DNA of 64,000 nt from Xenopus tropicalis (lineage: Eukaryota > Chordata > Amphibia > Anura > Pipidae): contig NC_030685.2 of assembly GCF_000004195.4 (NCBI RefSeq), positions 56,475,048 through 56,539,047 of the forward strand, written 5' to 3'. The notes beneath the pieces were generated by a model that searched no databases, had not been told where the DNA came from, and saw nothing but the letters and a program-made list of their open reading frames with translations. The position numbers were made by a program, and so were the translations under genes. Of the stretch, positions 11,918 to 24,488 are shown piece by piece. How positions within the stretch are numbered: the stretch's first letter is position 1; each line of letters opens with the position of its first letter.

Positions 11918-12744
11918 GTAGGTGGATGAAATATAAGGTGGTAGATATACAATAATTGGTTGGAAATCATACAACTTATTTTCTTTTATGCACCTTTACT
12001 GTCTGCAATAGAATACACCTGTATTATTTTGTTACCCCCCAGACAAAAGCCCCATCCACTGCTATCTAATAAGCCCCCTCCCTGCTCCCTCCCCGCAAAG
12101 CCTATTTCAGGGAACAGTGTCTCTGATAGTAAAGCTGACCAATACAAGCAAAACAGTGCAGTGGAGCTAGCAAGTGCCATCTTCGTAATCTTTGTGTTCT
12201 CTATGGATCAGTAAAGCGACACAGTTAAAGATGCTCCGGGATTACCTTTAACTGCGCATGTGGCAACAAGCTCCAAAATTCTATCTCTAGCTTCAGATTC
12301 AGATGGCTGGGTGAAAGAACCAATAACACTCCAAGGTCTAATGTCTGTCGAGCCAGAACCTTATGCTAGAAACAAATTTCCTATTCAGTGGCCTAACTAG
12401 GTGTTACTGGGCCCCACAGTAAATTCAATTTAGGGCCCAGAAATATTGGTAAGTTTACCTATTCTACTAAGATATATTGAAATTGCTCATTAATTAGGTC
12501 CTATACTCCTGCCCCCCCCCCACTTCATGACCTGCTTCCTCTGTAATTGTGCCCCTGGTCTTATGTTATATGAGAGAGGTTTTAATTCTATAAGTCTGTA
12601 CAGAATAGAAAAGAAATGGTATTTGAGCCCTGTTTACCTTCCTGGCTCAGCATTCAGTTCTACAGATCTTATCTTCTATTTGCTTTGCAAATGTGTTCCT
12701 TATTGCGCTCTTTTGACTTGAATGGCTGCCCCACTGGGAGCTTA
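11918..12744. other. KCNH intron, no gene
   Basis: A repeat-like stretch with GGGCCC motifs spans about 12390-12540 and a run of ten or more C lies near 12512. No coding signal. Confidence 0.55.
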
Positions 12745-13030
12745 TCTATATAAAATATATCTGAGCGATCGGAGAGAGAAAGTTTGAAATGCAGCGCACT
12801 CACCCAAAAAAAGGCCCAGGTGCTGCCACAAAAAATATTATCAGCATGTAGAACACAGAGCACTCACGGGGCTTAAACTATACGCAAAAATGTTATGGTG
12901 TAAGTTGATGTTTCTATCCTACACAACCTTGATGTCTTGATAAAGGTCCTCTGAAACATCGACTTACACCATTAAATTTTTGTACATAATTTAAGTCCCG
13001 TCGGTAGTCTGTGTTCTACATGCTGGGATA
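12745..13030 (+). repeat. GAAAC-box retroposon-like repeat, copy 1
   Basis: Contains CTTGATAAAGG, then CTGAAACATCG at 12933-12963, and CATGTAGAACACAGAGCACT near the left, repeated inverted as GTGTTCTACATG on the right. It shares the order [T/C]TGAxAAAGG, short stem, GAAAC with copies at 22180, 23455, 36979 and 58070. Borders are approximate. Confidence 0.6.
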
Positions 13031-15776
13031 TATCTATACTCACTTATATGTATTATTATCTAGTCTTTCTTTAAAGGGGCAAGAATCTGTGTGGTGTAAG
13101 AAAAAAAATTTGGTACGAATTGGGCTCATCAAAAGCAGATATGGAGAGAAAAAAAATTCTTCCTTGGAAACTTTTGAAGCTTTCATGGTATTAGTTTAAA
13201 ATTCAGCTACAGATCTGCTCGCTGTTAGAGGAAAGGTCACTGCATATCATGGGCAAATATAAAATATACATACATACTTGATATGCTCTGTTCAGCAGGC
13301 AGCAGATGTAATTTTCATGTGTGACCTTCTGGTGCTGAAATCTTTCTTACAGGGTACAAAGCTCAGAGAATTTACTGGGGGGTGCCTTTTTATATTACAG
13401 CAATGTTTTTTGGAGATAGACAAATCATTTATTAGCAGCACAGTGAACTGTTTGGGTGATGTCTACTGTTCATGTAAATCTCTTTTATTTTTTTGTGTCT
13501 GCACAGTCTGCATATAATGTTATTAAATAATTATATTACATTATTAGGATGTATATGTGTTCACATAAATAGGACATATACCCACCAAAACAACCTGCTA
13601 AACTGCTAATACCGTGAAAGCAAAATGAAAAAAACATGTTAATGAAGAATGAAAAAGTGAAGAATATTGCGTGGCTTTATGAGTAGATTGCGCATTCTGG
13701 CACTAGATGGAGCATGCAGCAAATGTAGGGGCCCTAAAAAGTTTCTGTGGGAAAAAAATTGGTGGAATTTGTCCCTGCAAAACTTCTCTGCATTGTATTT
13801 TATTTGATACACAAGTTACTTAAGTTTCTAGACAAGTTACATCGTTTTCTAAGCAGTTTTTGTAGAAGTTATGTAAATTGCATAAGTTCTGGTGTAACTT
13901 TATGCCAATAACTTTATGCAATTTGTGTAACTTTGGCGGCACGTGCGGGTCTTCCTTACAAAAGAAGATTTCACAGGACTCAGCACAACTGTAGCCCCCC
14001 CCTCCCCCCCATTGACAGTCCTGCATGGAGATCATAGCTTTGTTAGGTCATAATAAAATCCATTTTATTTGCATACCCAAGGGGACTTGCATTGTAAATA
14101 TGACGTAGTGTTGATACAGGAACTCGATTTTGTAGCTCACAGAACACAAAGGATCAGAAAGCACAAAGCTTGTGTCTTGTTTCTAATTGGAACTAAGCTG
14201 CATAAATCCATACTGATGGGAAAACAATTATATTGGGACTATTTCTACATAAAACCCCATGTCCCATGTCTGGATAATGCCCCATATCTGTAATATAAAA
14301 TTAAAGTGTTAAAATATCGTTCCAAATAGTCCCTTTTTAGGACATGAGAATACAAAGGCTGAAAATATTCCCATTACTTTAACACTATGATGAAAAGGGA
14401 TTTAGGGGTTCAGGTAAGTAAGGCATATGAGGCTTATGTACATAATGCATTGGTGCATCCAAGCACAGAACCAGCTAATATCAACTGAATTATTTAGTAA
14501 ATCATTCTGAAAACTCAACCAGCTTCCAGCAGATAAAGAGGCGGGTATCATTCCTACAGCTGTGCAAATCTGTATGCAAAGGAGCGCCAGCCTGGAGGAA
14601 GCTACATGCCAATTCCTACATTAATATTTATAGATATTTGTATAGATAGATTCTTATTTCCATAACCCTAGACATAGAAAACACACCACCGTGACATTAG
14701 TTAAACAATAAAAAAAGGAAATAACAGTATTAAAGATTCATTAACTATCCAACATTATTAATTCTTTATTCACTTCATCTTCATCCATCACATATACATC
14801 CTGAGGCAAATTCCTTAATATTAGGTATCCCAAAAGACATTATTATGCTGTATGGATTTTGCCAGTGCCTGTGTATTTATTTGTGCTTATGCTGTGAGAA
14901 CAGTGGTAGGTGTTATAGTAGCACAAGAACACTCCTCCTTCATTATTGCATTACATATGAGAGTCAGGACTTAATGATTAGGTCACATATGTTCATTATT
15001 CATGGCTTAACACTAAAGTACTTTCCTGTTCAGTCATTTGCTTTAGTTTATAGTACAAGTCCTTTTGCTCTTTGCAGGATGAGCTGAGAGTCCCTACCAG
15101 TCAGGGTAAAACAGGTAATGAGGGTGTTAATTGTGTCTGAAAAGGCCTCTCACTAGGGGAATAAATTAGAAAATTTCTTGAGGCAGTTTTGTCTGTCTAT
15201 ACCAGAGGCGGGCCAAGCCGGCCAGGCATCCTAGCCAAACCAGCCAACCACCCCACCCTTTCCCTCCGTGTGCATGCGTGTGCAGTGATGATGTGGAGGG
15301 GTGCCGCACAATGACAACTGGCGGCAGGGGAAAAAGAGTCGAAACAAGGGGGGGGGGGTACCTGCCTGACACACCTCATTGCTGTGCCCTAAACCTACCC
15401 CTAGTCCTGGCACTGGTCCATATGTATTTGTAGCACTCTCTAGGTGGCCATATCTTCTCAAAAAAAATTATCAGTAGAGACTGTGATAGCAGCTGGTAGG
15501 TCTGTGTGTTGGTATCACATATGGGTAATCCTTTAGAACTTCAAACTGCACTTAAAGCCCAAGTAAAAATAAGTGTAAATAAATAAGCTGCTGTGTAGCA
15601 TGGGGAAGCCATTAAAGTTAAATAAGAAAAAAAAGTTTTGTGTTTGCACAGCAGATAACAATAAGATATATAGAGTACAGTGGTTTTAGTTCTTTAATAA
15701 GAAAATAACAGAGGTCATTGGCACAGTTTAAAAATGAAAATCTTTCTCGTACCAAAAAAGTTGTTGGCAAAACATT
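13031..15776. other. KCNH intron, no gene
   Basis: Includes an imperfect inverted repeat at 13867-13934 built on AAATTGCATAA. A GC-rich repeat-like block lies at 15190-15420 with a G run near 15350. No exon seen. Confidence 0.55.
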
Positions 15777-16463
15777 TACCGTATTTTTCGCCGTATAAGA
15801 CGCACTTTTTCTTCCCCAAAACTGGGGGGGAAAAGTTGGTGCGTCTTATACGGCAAATACGACAAATATTGACTCACATATAGGTGCCCTGTTCCCCGCG
15901 CTCCTCATCTTCCCCAGAGCGAAGCCGTGCGCACGCGCGCCCGTGCTACCACCAGCGGGTGCACAGGCGCGCATGCGCACAGCTTCGCTCTGGGGAAGAT
16001 GAGGAGCACGGGGAACAGGGCACCTATATGTGAGTCAATACGGCAGCACGCTCCTGGGACTGTAGGCGCCTGTCAGTCCGGGGTGCTCGCAACTATATAC
16101 TACAGCACCCAAGAACACACACCCCCCTTGGATGGACAGGCGCACGGCTTCACGTTTAGGGGAAAATAAGGAGCACGGAGAACTTGTTGGGGCACCTATA
16201 TGTGAGTATAAAGTAGTAGTATATAGTTTACACGCATTGTATGTGAGGAGCATGGGGACTGCATTGGGAGGGGAGTTTAGTGTACGATCTTAAGCTGTTG
16301 GTGATTTAGAACTGATTTATTTTGGGGGAAATATAGATGGTGATTCAAGAGCTTCAGGTTACTCAATTGATTTGGTTCAGAATCTTTTTTTTCCAGATTT
16401 TCCTCCTTTAAAATTGGGTGCGTCTTATATTCCGGAGCGCCTTATGTGGCGAAAAATACGGTA
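15777..16463. mobile_element. DNA transposon with TACCGTATTTTTCG termini and internal foldback
   Basis: The left end TACCGTATTTTTCGCCGTAT and right end GGCGAAAAATACGGTA are inverted repeats, with GCGTCTTATA also mirrored just inside. Inside, 15869-15947 and 15960-16038 form a near-perfect 79-bp inverted repeat, and part of it recurs a third time at about 16170-16207. There is no transposase, so it is non-autonomous. The superfamily is not determined. Confidence 0.85.
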
Positions 16464-17134
16464 TTTGTTGGTGCTGTATGAACAGGTGCAAAATTTTAAT
16501 GTGTAAAAAAAACAAACCTTTTTTTTCACTTTATGACATTACTGGTCCTTTATAGAATAAATAAATAGACCCTTCACATTTAATCCACAATACGTAATGT
16601 GGACTGTGATAGTCAGGGTGAGTGAAGCACTATGAGTGTTTATAAAAGCTCATGGATACACAAACAAATTTAACACAGTATCAGTCAGGAGCAATCAGTG
16701 TGCAAAAGAGAACTAGGACAATAAGGCAACAAATGGCTGGGACCGATATGGTTATTAAAGATACAGACATCACAGATCACCCCACAATAGGATAGATCAA
16801 CTTTAGGACATGTAGCAATATCCATGTGATACCTAATACAACAATACATGAGAAGCTCCGAGCTTACTGCAGTTGCTGCAGTGCTTGTCTTTATTCAAGT
16901 CAGTTTTTCAGTGTAGAACAGAACAATTTTTGGGGGGTCTACACCTTCCTTTCATCAGGCTTAGTGGTCTAGACCAAATTCAAATTTTTTTTAGAGCAAG
17001 TAGATTTTTGCCAGCTATCATAAGAGTTGCCCTTTGCGAAATAAAACAAATATTGGCCTTCTATCATCAGGCATATTTTTCAGTGTCTGCCCAAGTAAAG
17101 TGCAACCTTAGCCATCATATCCTAGGTTTCAATA
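16464..17134. other. KCNH intron, no gene
   Basis: The open frame at 16873-17244 runs into the L2-like tail and shows no protein family. Nothing else seen. Confidence 0.55.
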
Positions 17135-17342
17135 AATGCTTAGACTGTAAGCTCTACCGGGCAGGGACCTCCTTCCTACTGTGTCTCATACCACATGGCA
17201 CTTATTCCCTGTGTATTTATATTTATTTATTGTATTTATTATAACACTTGTCCTCCCTGTGTGTAATTTTGAATTTTGTAAGATTGTACAGCACTGCGTA
17301 CCCTTGTGTCGCTTTATAAATAAAGTTATACATACATACATA
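17135..17342 (+). repeat. L2/MIR-like retroposon 3' tail
   Basis: Contains TTAGACTGTAAGCTCTACCG and GGGCAGGGACCTCCTTCC, the segment shared by L2 and MIR 3' ends. It ends TTTATAAATAAAGTTATACA followed by a short TACA-repeat tail. Confidence 0.7.
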
Positions 17343-17382
17343 TGCTGAAGGCCCCGCCTGCATGAACGTTCAGTACAGAAGC

Positions 17383-17621
17383 AGGCCCGGATTTGTGGCA
17401 AGGCCACAAAGGCCCAGGCCTAGGACGGCAACAATTTAGGGGCGGCATGCCGCCCAGCCGCACAGAAATTCTGAAATTTTGCTGCCATACGGAGCACTGC
17501 TCCATATGTGATTAAAAGTGGATGCGCATGCGCCCTGCGGGTGGAGGGAGGTTTCACGAATGCGGGGCAGAGCGGCCTATGGGGGCGGCCTCGGGGCGCC
17601 CGGATTACAAATCCGGCGCTG
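17383..17621. repeat. TIR repeat with GGATTTGT termini
   Basis: GCAGGCCCGGATTTGTGG at the left and ATTACAAATCCGGCGCTG at the right are inverted. The interior is GC-rich. It is a non-autonomous DNA element by structure. Confidence 0.65.
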
Positions 17622-19724
17622 TACAGAAGACATGAGTATTTGATCATAATTTCTATTTAGGTTAGGTAAGCTCTGCCATTATCATACAGCTGGTTCCATT
17701 AGAATAAACAGATGGTGTCATTTCCACTAAATAATGTATCATCCATGCATTCACCTTATTTGACTAGGAAAGTGAGAGGCATGGTTCCTCAGAGTAAACA
17801 ATGGTTTAGTCTTCTAGCAATATTAATAAATATTTGAAATGCATTCCAAGCCCCTTCAGCTTCTCTGAAGGTTGATCAGCTGGAAAGATAAACATTGAGA
17901 TTAAGGTGATCATAGCTTCCCACTGCCTGGAGAAACCAATGCAACGCATGCAGATATTTCTTGATTATTCTAGAAACTTTCTTGGTGACATTTTTTGGAT
18001 TTAAATACTGTGTTTTTTATGGAATAATAGGCGTTCTTTCACTGTACAGCCTGAATATAAAGAAATATTTGCTGATTATTTCATATTTGTCATTATTTAT
18101 CCAGTGGGGTCCTGTTTAAAGGAAATGTAATCCCTCAAAACAATGTCAAAATGCTCAGAGCCCTCTTCTCAGCACTTCTGCAATAAACGTGACAAAATTT
18201 TCTTTCTAGTTTTCAAGATTTTGTAGCTTGTACATTGTTAAAATAATGAATTTGAAAATATTGATATTGTTAGCAAACAGAGAAGAGTCATCTGATGTTT
18301 TTCTGGTCAGTTCTGAAAAGAGCAACACCACCAGATTTTCCTTAATGAACAGCAGGTGGCGCTGTTGTGTTAAATGCATTATATTGATGTAGAACTGCTA
18401 ATAAAAACTACAAGACAAAAATATGTAAGTTGGAAAAGTGCTTAGAATTGCAATTGTACATTAATCTGTTTTGAAAGTTCCATTAATGAAAAATATAGCA
18501 TAAAAGATCATTTTTGTTGTTGTTATATGGGTTAAGTATTTGAGTGCAAGGCTTTACTTTATTTTTATATGGAGAATTAATTGACTACTAACCTATAATT
18601 CCCCTTTACCTATTTAGTTAAAAAGCATATTCTATTTGTTCACTTGCTGTTAAGCAGACAACTAGAACACATGCTCTTTGATTTATGTAGCACTGATATT
18701 TATTATGTAGCACTGTTGGCAGAAGTTGCAGTACCTTATTCAAGGAGAAACAAATTTATCAAGCTTTGCTCAACTGGGTTAGGGCAATCAGTCACAGAAA
18801 CTGTGAGTAATTACAGTTAACTGCTTTGGCTTGCCTATAAATGGATATTTTTTTGTTTTAAGTGTATTTTTTTCCCATGACAAAATGTCAAGTGAGACAG
18901 GTGACGCTACATATATATATGTGTGCGGCACTCTTTCTATTATATTTTTGTTTTTGACCTGCACCAAGGGCATTTGGACTTGTATAGGGTGTGCTCCTCC
19001 CTGTATACTATATATATATATATATATGTACCACCAATCCCCCCCCGCTTATCAAAATTGGTTGTCGTCTAAAAGCTTTTCTAAAGGCTTGCAGACTTGA
19101 TCTTGGCTTGGTCCCACGGCTCTTGTTCAAATGTGACAGCCCACTTCTATTTATTCTTTAAGCAAATTAAATATGCCTTGGTATCAGTCTTGCAATTCAT
19201 ATTAGCTCACAAAGGTTTGGTTCCGTTAACGGTGATGAAAGCTGAATTGTTTTTGAGAAATACAAATGCCCATTCACCCTGTCGTACACTGGCAGTTCGT
19301 ATTGCCCTGCTGGTTTTGAACGTTGAACCTGCAGTCTCATTGATGCAAATGAACTAATCAATTCCTCACACCTGCACCCTCACTTGCATATTTTTTAAAA
19401 ATAATTAAATCAGGCTTTTCTATACTCTAATGATTTTTTGACACTGTCTCCTATTTTAAGCATAATGAACCATGTGTGGCATTTAATAGGAAACCATCAG
19501 CGACACTTTACAATCAACGCAGCTGTCTTCTTCTGGCATATTCACATATGGATAAATATGCAACTGTTTTACAAGTAGGGGCATCTTTACTCAGTTGCAA
19601 TTTGGCAGAGCAAAAAGGGCCATATGAATAAAATAGGGGAAAGCAGCAGTGTAAATTGTGCTTTGGAAATTGTGTTTTGGATACACTGGAGCCTAAAGTT
19701 ATGTTGTATCCCTATAAATTGAGG
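17622..19724. other. KCNH intron, no gene
   Basis: Short TA-repeat tracts lie at 18910-18920 and 19008-19027. The frame at 19097-19357 has no recognisable product. Nothing else supported. Confidence 0.55.
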
Positions 19725-20640
19725 TTAAACATGTTTTTATTGTTTTTTTGCTTTACAAAATATAAAGAAATTAAATAGAAAAGCTTCATATTGAAGAAAG
19801 ATCCTCTGGAGAGGTAAGTGGCCTTATAATATGGCAGAACCTTGTTAATGAATTCCTTCCATTCTTCCATAGTGGGTATGGTAGTCCTGTCCCATTTGAG
19901 GATTTTTTTTTTTTTGGATAAGACATGAGTAATTAAAGCAAAGCCCTACCCTACACAGAGGTCACAACACCATTAGTAAGTGGTAGTAATGCCACCACTG
20001 GGTCGGGTTGTATTGTAAGCACCATAACTTTAGAAATAAATGTAAATATTTGTGTCCGGTAGTAATTACGTTTAGGACATGTCCAGACAATATGGAACCA
20101 TGTGCCTGGGTGCCCACAGCCTCGGGTGCAGTTAAAGTCTTTTGTTGGATGTATCCAGTGGAGACGTTTAGGCTAATGCTAGACGTGGCGTTTTTACACT
20201 GTGTATTTTCTAATTCTCTCGGCGGCTGAAAAACGCACAATATCATCATCCATAGAAATAACTTAAACAGTCTCGATGGAAAACACACTATGCGTAAATA
20301 TGCTAGAAAACACGTTACCACGGACTTTTCATGCATTTGCCGAAATACGCCGTTATTTGCACAGCAACCTATTCCTACGTGTACACAAAGGCAGCTGCCA
20401 GACCTTGCGGAAATACACAGCATTTTTACTATTTTCACTTTTAGCACCATGGGAAATGGGATTTGCTACGTCACCAGTACTAGGCTGAAAAATGCCATAG
20501 TCAGGTTCTGTGTGGGTTGTGTGGCGTTTTTAGGTGGAGAAAATACGCAACGTAAAAACGCCACGTCTGGCATTAGCCTTAGGGGTCAGATCAGAGTGAT
20601 GAAGAAATTTGACCTGGATTTGTTTGTCTCTGTATGATAT
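19725..20640 (-). repeat. Possible L1/Tx1-like LINE tail interrupted by a MITE
   Basis: Sequence on both sides of the MITE at 20171-20578 (for example GACATGTCCAGACAATATGG) has the look of a LINE 3' region in reverse orientation beginning in a T-rich stretch. This is a tentative reading with no conserved protein box. Confidence 0.3.
20171..20578. mobile_element. PIF/Harbinger-type MITE, TTA target duplication
   Basis: The left end GGCTAATGCTAGACGTGGCG matches the inverted right end CGCCACGTCTGGCATTAGCC over about 45 bp. TTA flanks both sides (20168-20170 and 20579-20581), the 3-bp TWA duplication typical of PIF/Harbinger. There is no transposase. Confidence 0.85.
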
Positions 20641-22179
20641 AGTGCATGGCAACAGTTGTCTTAGGGTCTCATTCCTTTGATCAATGTCTATGTCTCCTAT
20701 ACTAATTTAACTAACTTAAACTTATCATTTAAACATTTATTAACATCACTTAATTTTTAGTTAACTTTTATTTTACATCACTGTGTGCACATAAGAATAA
20801 TCTTAAATAGGCCTAAACATTCTCTTACCTACATGTTTTATGCCTTAAGTTTGGGGGCAATAGAGTAAAATATTTGGTGCAATTTTGTCACAGATGACAG
20901 TCTTTGAAAATAGTGGTGCTTTCACACAAACACAAAATGAATCTCACATTTTTATTCTTTCACACCAAAATGCCACGAAAAATTGCCCCAAAAGAGGTGG
21001 TTTAATGCAGTTTGAGTTAAGTGATGTTAGGCAAATGATAACCTCTCTGATCTGTGGGCACTTACGCACAAGGAGTTACTTTTCTATGATAGGCACAATT
21101 GCTAGCAAGATAACCCATGCACAGAATAAAGGACAAACAACCAACAGCACAAATCACAAAGAAACTTTGCAACTGTTTTTTGCATAAATCCTTAGATTAA
21201 TCAGATCCCTAATTTAAAAAAAATATTTATTATCTGAATATTTGCAAAGATATATGGCTTGCAGGTATCCTGGCCTTTACCCTATTTAGTGCTTAGATAC
21301 TTCTGTCTTGTTAAAGTTAAAAACTCTGACACCTTAAATAAGTATGCATGATAATACACAATATAAAAGGCCACGAAAACACTCTCTACTGTATATTTTG
21401 TTAACCATTTCCCTGGTAATTGTTTCTAAGAAAAGGGGGAAATTGCACTTTTGAATTGGGCATACTAATTTATATTGTCAGATTCAATTTAACAGTAAAC
21501 CCTGCACACTAAAATTTAATCAGTAAACTGCCTCTTTAAATACCTAGCACTCTGGTTCTTCAAAGGTTAATAGTAATGCTGCAGCATCCATCCCCTTAAT
21601 CACGTAATCCCTTAATCCTCTAGCCCACGCTGCCCTCTCCCTTAGGAACTAACTTTGGCTGCTGGCTAACTGAGCATGCACAGTTCTTCTCAACTCAGGT
21701 TACCAAAAATACCCTGCCCCCCCCAGAGCTCAATCCAAGCAGGACTTTTTATCAAAGTAAGTTCTGCCTGTGTAAGCCTGCATTCTTGATTGCAGTAATA
21801 TATGAAATCAAAATGATGCTGAATGTGATTTTAGTCTAACAGCATTACTGGCATAAAGATGACCTAACAAGGCTAAAAAACTGTATGGGAAGGTAGATAG
21901 AAATCTCATACCTTGTAGGACAGACTTCATATGATGACTTCCCCTTCCCATTTGCTGCAGTGTAATTCAACTTTTCCCATTCTATTCCATGGCATAAAAT
22001 TCAAAAGAATTTTTAAGCTTCATTAATTGACTTTATTAATTGTAACTGGAAGAGTAGAGGTTTGCCCTGAGTAGTAAATAATGCAATTGGTAGGTCAAGA
22101 AAAGCACAAAAAAATTATACATCCACAGCACACAGTTTAAGGGCTAGTTTAAACATGGAAATTAGTTTAAAAATACAGG
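20641..22179. other. KCNH intron, no gene
   Basis: The frame at 20885-21187 is unrecognised. A C run lies near 21716. No exon or repeat with clear borders. Confidence 0.55.
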
Positions 22180-22545
22180 TGCCTGCCTGGAAAAAGCAAT
22201 ACAGGTTCCCCCACACAAAAACTGCTCACCGCTTAAATCCTCTGGTCCAGGTGCAACATGCCCCAGACCCTGCACTCAGGTGAAAAAACTCACGGCCAGG
22301 GAGAACCCACTTCCAAACAAGAAAGCATTATGCTTACCAAACAGTCCTGTTGACCCGGGTGCTCCTGCCCTGAGTCCGTAGAGACCTCTGGTCTCTAAGG
22401 AAGTGCACTGACACGAAACGCGTAAGACCGGAAGCTGTGTTCTTTAGATGTGCAAATAAAGGTTGGTCGATTTTAATATCACCTGTTGCGGCTTTTTATG
22501 CTGACCTGGAGTGCAATGACAAGAGGGAAACCAGGCATCTACCTG
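22180..22545 (+). repeat. GAAAC-box retroposon-like repeat, copy 2
   Basis: Carries GGAAGTGCACTGACACGAAACGCGT at 22399-22423, where GTG and CAC can pair around CACTGA (or a shifted loop) just before GAAAC. Downstream is an A-rich AATAAAGG segment. Inverted short motifs GTGCCTGCCTGG and CCAGGCATCTAC near the ends suggest a foldback element. Borders are approximate. Confidence 0.55.
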
Positions 22546-23185
22546 CACTCAACTCACTAGGCACCAGATTGAAGATTGATCTATATATGATCGATATATA
22601 ACATGCCAAAGAGGCCTTGTACCTAAAAACATAAAACTGTAAACTAGCTGCCTGTAATTAGAATTTGGGAATCAAAAATATTTTATACAACATGAGATGT
22701 AAAATGGATTTTTCTGTTTTTCAGCTAGTGATTGGCTTTTTTCTCTATCATCCCTTTCTCTGCCTTTACCATATATCTCTCTAAAATAGACAGCTCAGAG
22801 GTATAAATCAGTAGCAGGCTGAGACTAACTGCCTTCTAATGATGCTCAAAGGAAACCATACTTGGACCAGAGCCAAAATCAATGTAAATCTGCACGTATC
22901 ATTGCTGCCAACCTCTGGCATAGATATTGTAAGTCTGTGTGCAAAACCTACTCTACATCAAAGCAGCTTGCTGCCAGTGCGCCCAGTGGGACGGAATGTG
23001 GTCAGATTATAATGAGCAGTGATCATTCCTGCTGTATGAAAAAAAAAAATGTTAGAAAATCCTGGTCTCACTTATGGGGCATTTGTAACTTATTCTCTGT
23101 GCTTTTTTAGAGTCACAATTTAAAGCTTAAAAAAAACGAAAACATTTTTTTTGCAATGTGTATTTAGGTAAGATTTATTTTTATG

Positions 23186-23794
23186 TTAAGGGGCGGTTTA
23201 CCTTTAAATTACCTTTTAATATGTTATAGAGTGTCCAGTTCCTAACAACATTGCATGTATTTGTCCAATTCCTAGCAACATTGCAATTATTTGCCTTTTT
23301 CCTTCTATATCCTTCCAGCTTTCAAATTGGGACCACTAACACTGGCAGCCTAAAAACTCTCTAAGCTCTGTAAGCTTACAATTTTATTTTTATTGCTACT
23401 TTTTATTGCTTATCTTTGTACTGAGGCTTAGTCATATTACAGTCTCTCAATCAATGTGGATAAAGAAAAACTCACCAGCGCACCCTGGCTTTAGCCTGGT
23501 GCACAGTATCAAGAGGGAACGGCACCCTCCAACCCAATAACGAACAGCAAAGATACTGGCACAGCAATGCAGTTATAAGCAGCGTTTATTTAGTGCAACA
23601 CAGTAATGTTTCGGGGTGAACCCCTTTGTCAGACAGACAGCCAGTATCTATGCTGTTCGAGTATCTCAATCAAACCACTTCCTGGTTGCTATGGTAAACA
23701 AGGCCAACCAGATAGCCAGCAACCAGATAGCTGCTGAAATTACAAACTGGGGAGCTGCTAGACAAAAAGCTAAATTGCTGAAAAGCAAAGCCAC
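23186..23794 (-). mobile_element. T2-like MITE (AGTTCACCTTTAA family), interrupted copy
   Basis: Begins TTAAGGGGCGGTTTACCTTT and carries CCTAGCAACATTGCAA, GGACCACTAACACTGGCAGC and GGTTGCTATGG in the order seen, in the opposite orientation, in the copies at 44857-45308 and 49620-50002. It is split by the insertion at 23455-23663. The far end is lost near 23794. Confidence 0.75.
23455..23663 (-). mobile_element. GAAAC-box retroposon-like insertion with 10-bp target duplication
   Basis: Flanked by the identical 10-mer TCTCAATCAA (23445-23454 and 23664-23673). On the - strand it contains CTGACAAAGGGG, a TTCA loop, then CCCCGAAACATT, so GGGG/CCCC pair just before GAAAC. It lies inside a T2-like MITE whose uninterrupted relative at 45040-45062 reads straight across the site. 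Confidence 0.8.
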
Positions 23795-24163
23795 CCCAGG
23801 GGCCCTACACCCCCCCTGTAGGGGCCCCCAATGCAGAGGCCCCCATCCATCCCCCTCAACGCTCATAAGCAGGCGCGATCAGGGGAGGGCAGCTGAGTTT
23901 GGATCTGGGTAAACAGGGCCCACCAGGTTTTTTCTCGATGTCCATTCCGACCCTGCCTTTAACATTGACACTAACAAAAAATGTTGCCCCCCCCACTGAA
24001 CCAAGACCAGCCATTGGAATGATTCTTGTTTAACACTATAATATTTATGCCAGTCCACATGCGCAGAAAGCTGCAAGATATTGCTTTGGTTTTGGTGAAA
24101 TATACTTACTTGCTTTAAAGTGGGATTACAACAGTATATAAAGAATTCATCTGTCTGAAACAT

Positions 24164-24488
24164 CTAGGGGGAGATTTATTAAGACACGAATGCTTGGAGC
24201 GCTCATTCGGACGCTCCGAGTGTATTTTCGCCCGCACAACTTTTTTGTACGCTTGCGCAACTTTTTTGTACGCTTTGGCGAAAAATTCGGAAAGGTTCTA
24301 CCGCTGTTTACAATCATTCGGTATGAAAATTTTGTGACTTTCGGATTGCCAATACGATATTGTCGTGACTTATACGATTTTTTCGTAAGCATATTCGTGA
24401 TATTTGCAGTCTTCAGAAATTATCGTATCCAATCCAAATATTTCCCATTCGGGATTCGAACTCGTGTTTTAATGAATCGGCCCCCTAG
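24164..24488. mobile_element. TIR element with CTAGGGGG termini
   Basis: Left CTAGGGGGAGATTTATTAAG and right ATGAATCGGCCCCCTAG are imperfect inverted repeats of about 28 bp. The interior is rich in CG dinucleotides (TTCGG, TACG), unlike the flanking intron. No coding capacity. Confidence 0.8.

Noticed and set aside
15166..15461. GC-rich overlapping frames on the - strand
   Set aside because: Three overlapping frames in low-complexity GC-rich sequence, with no splice sites or family match.
20276..20637. Overlapping frames on both strands near 20 kb
   Set aside because: They lie within the PIF/Harbinger MITE; open frames arise from its inverted repeats.
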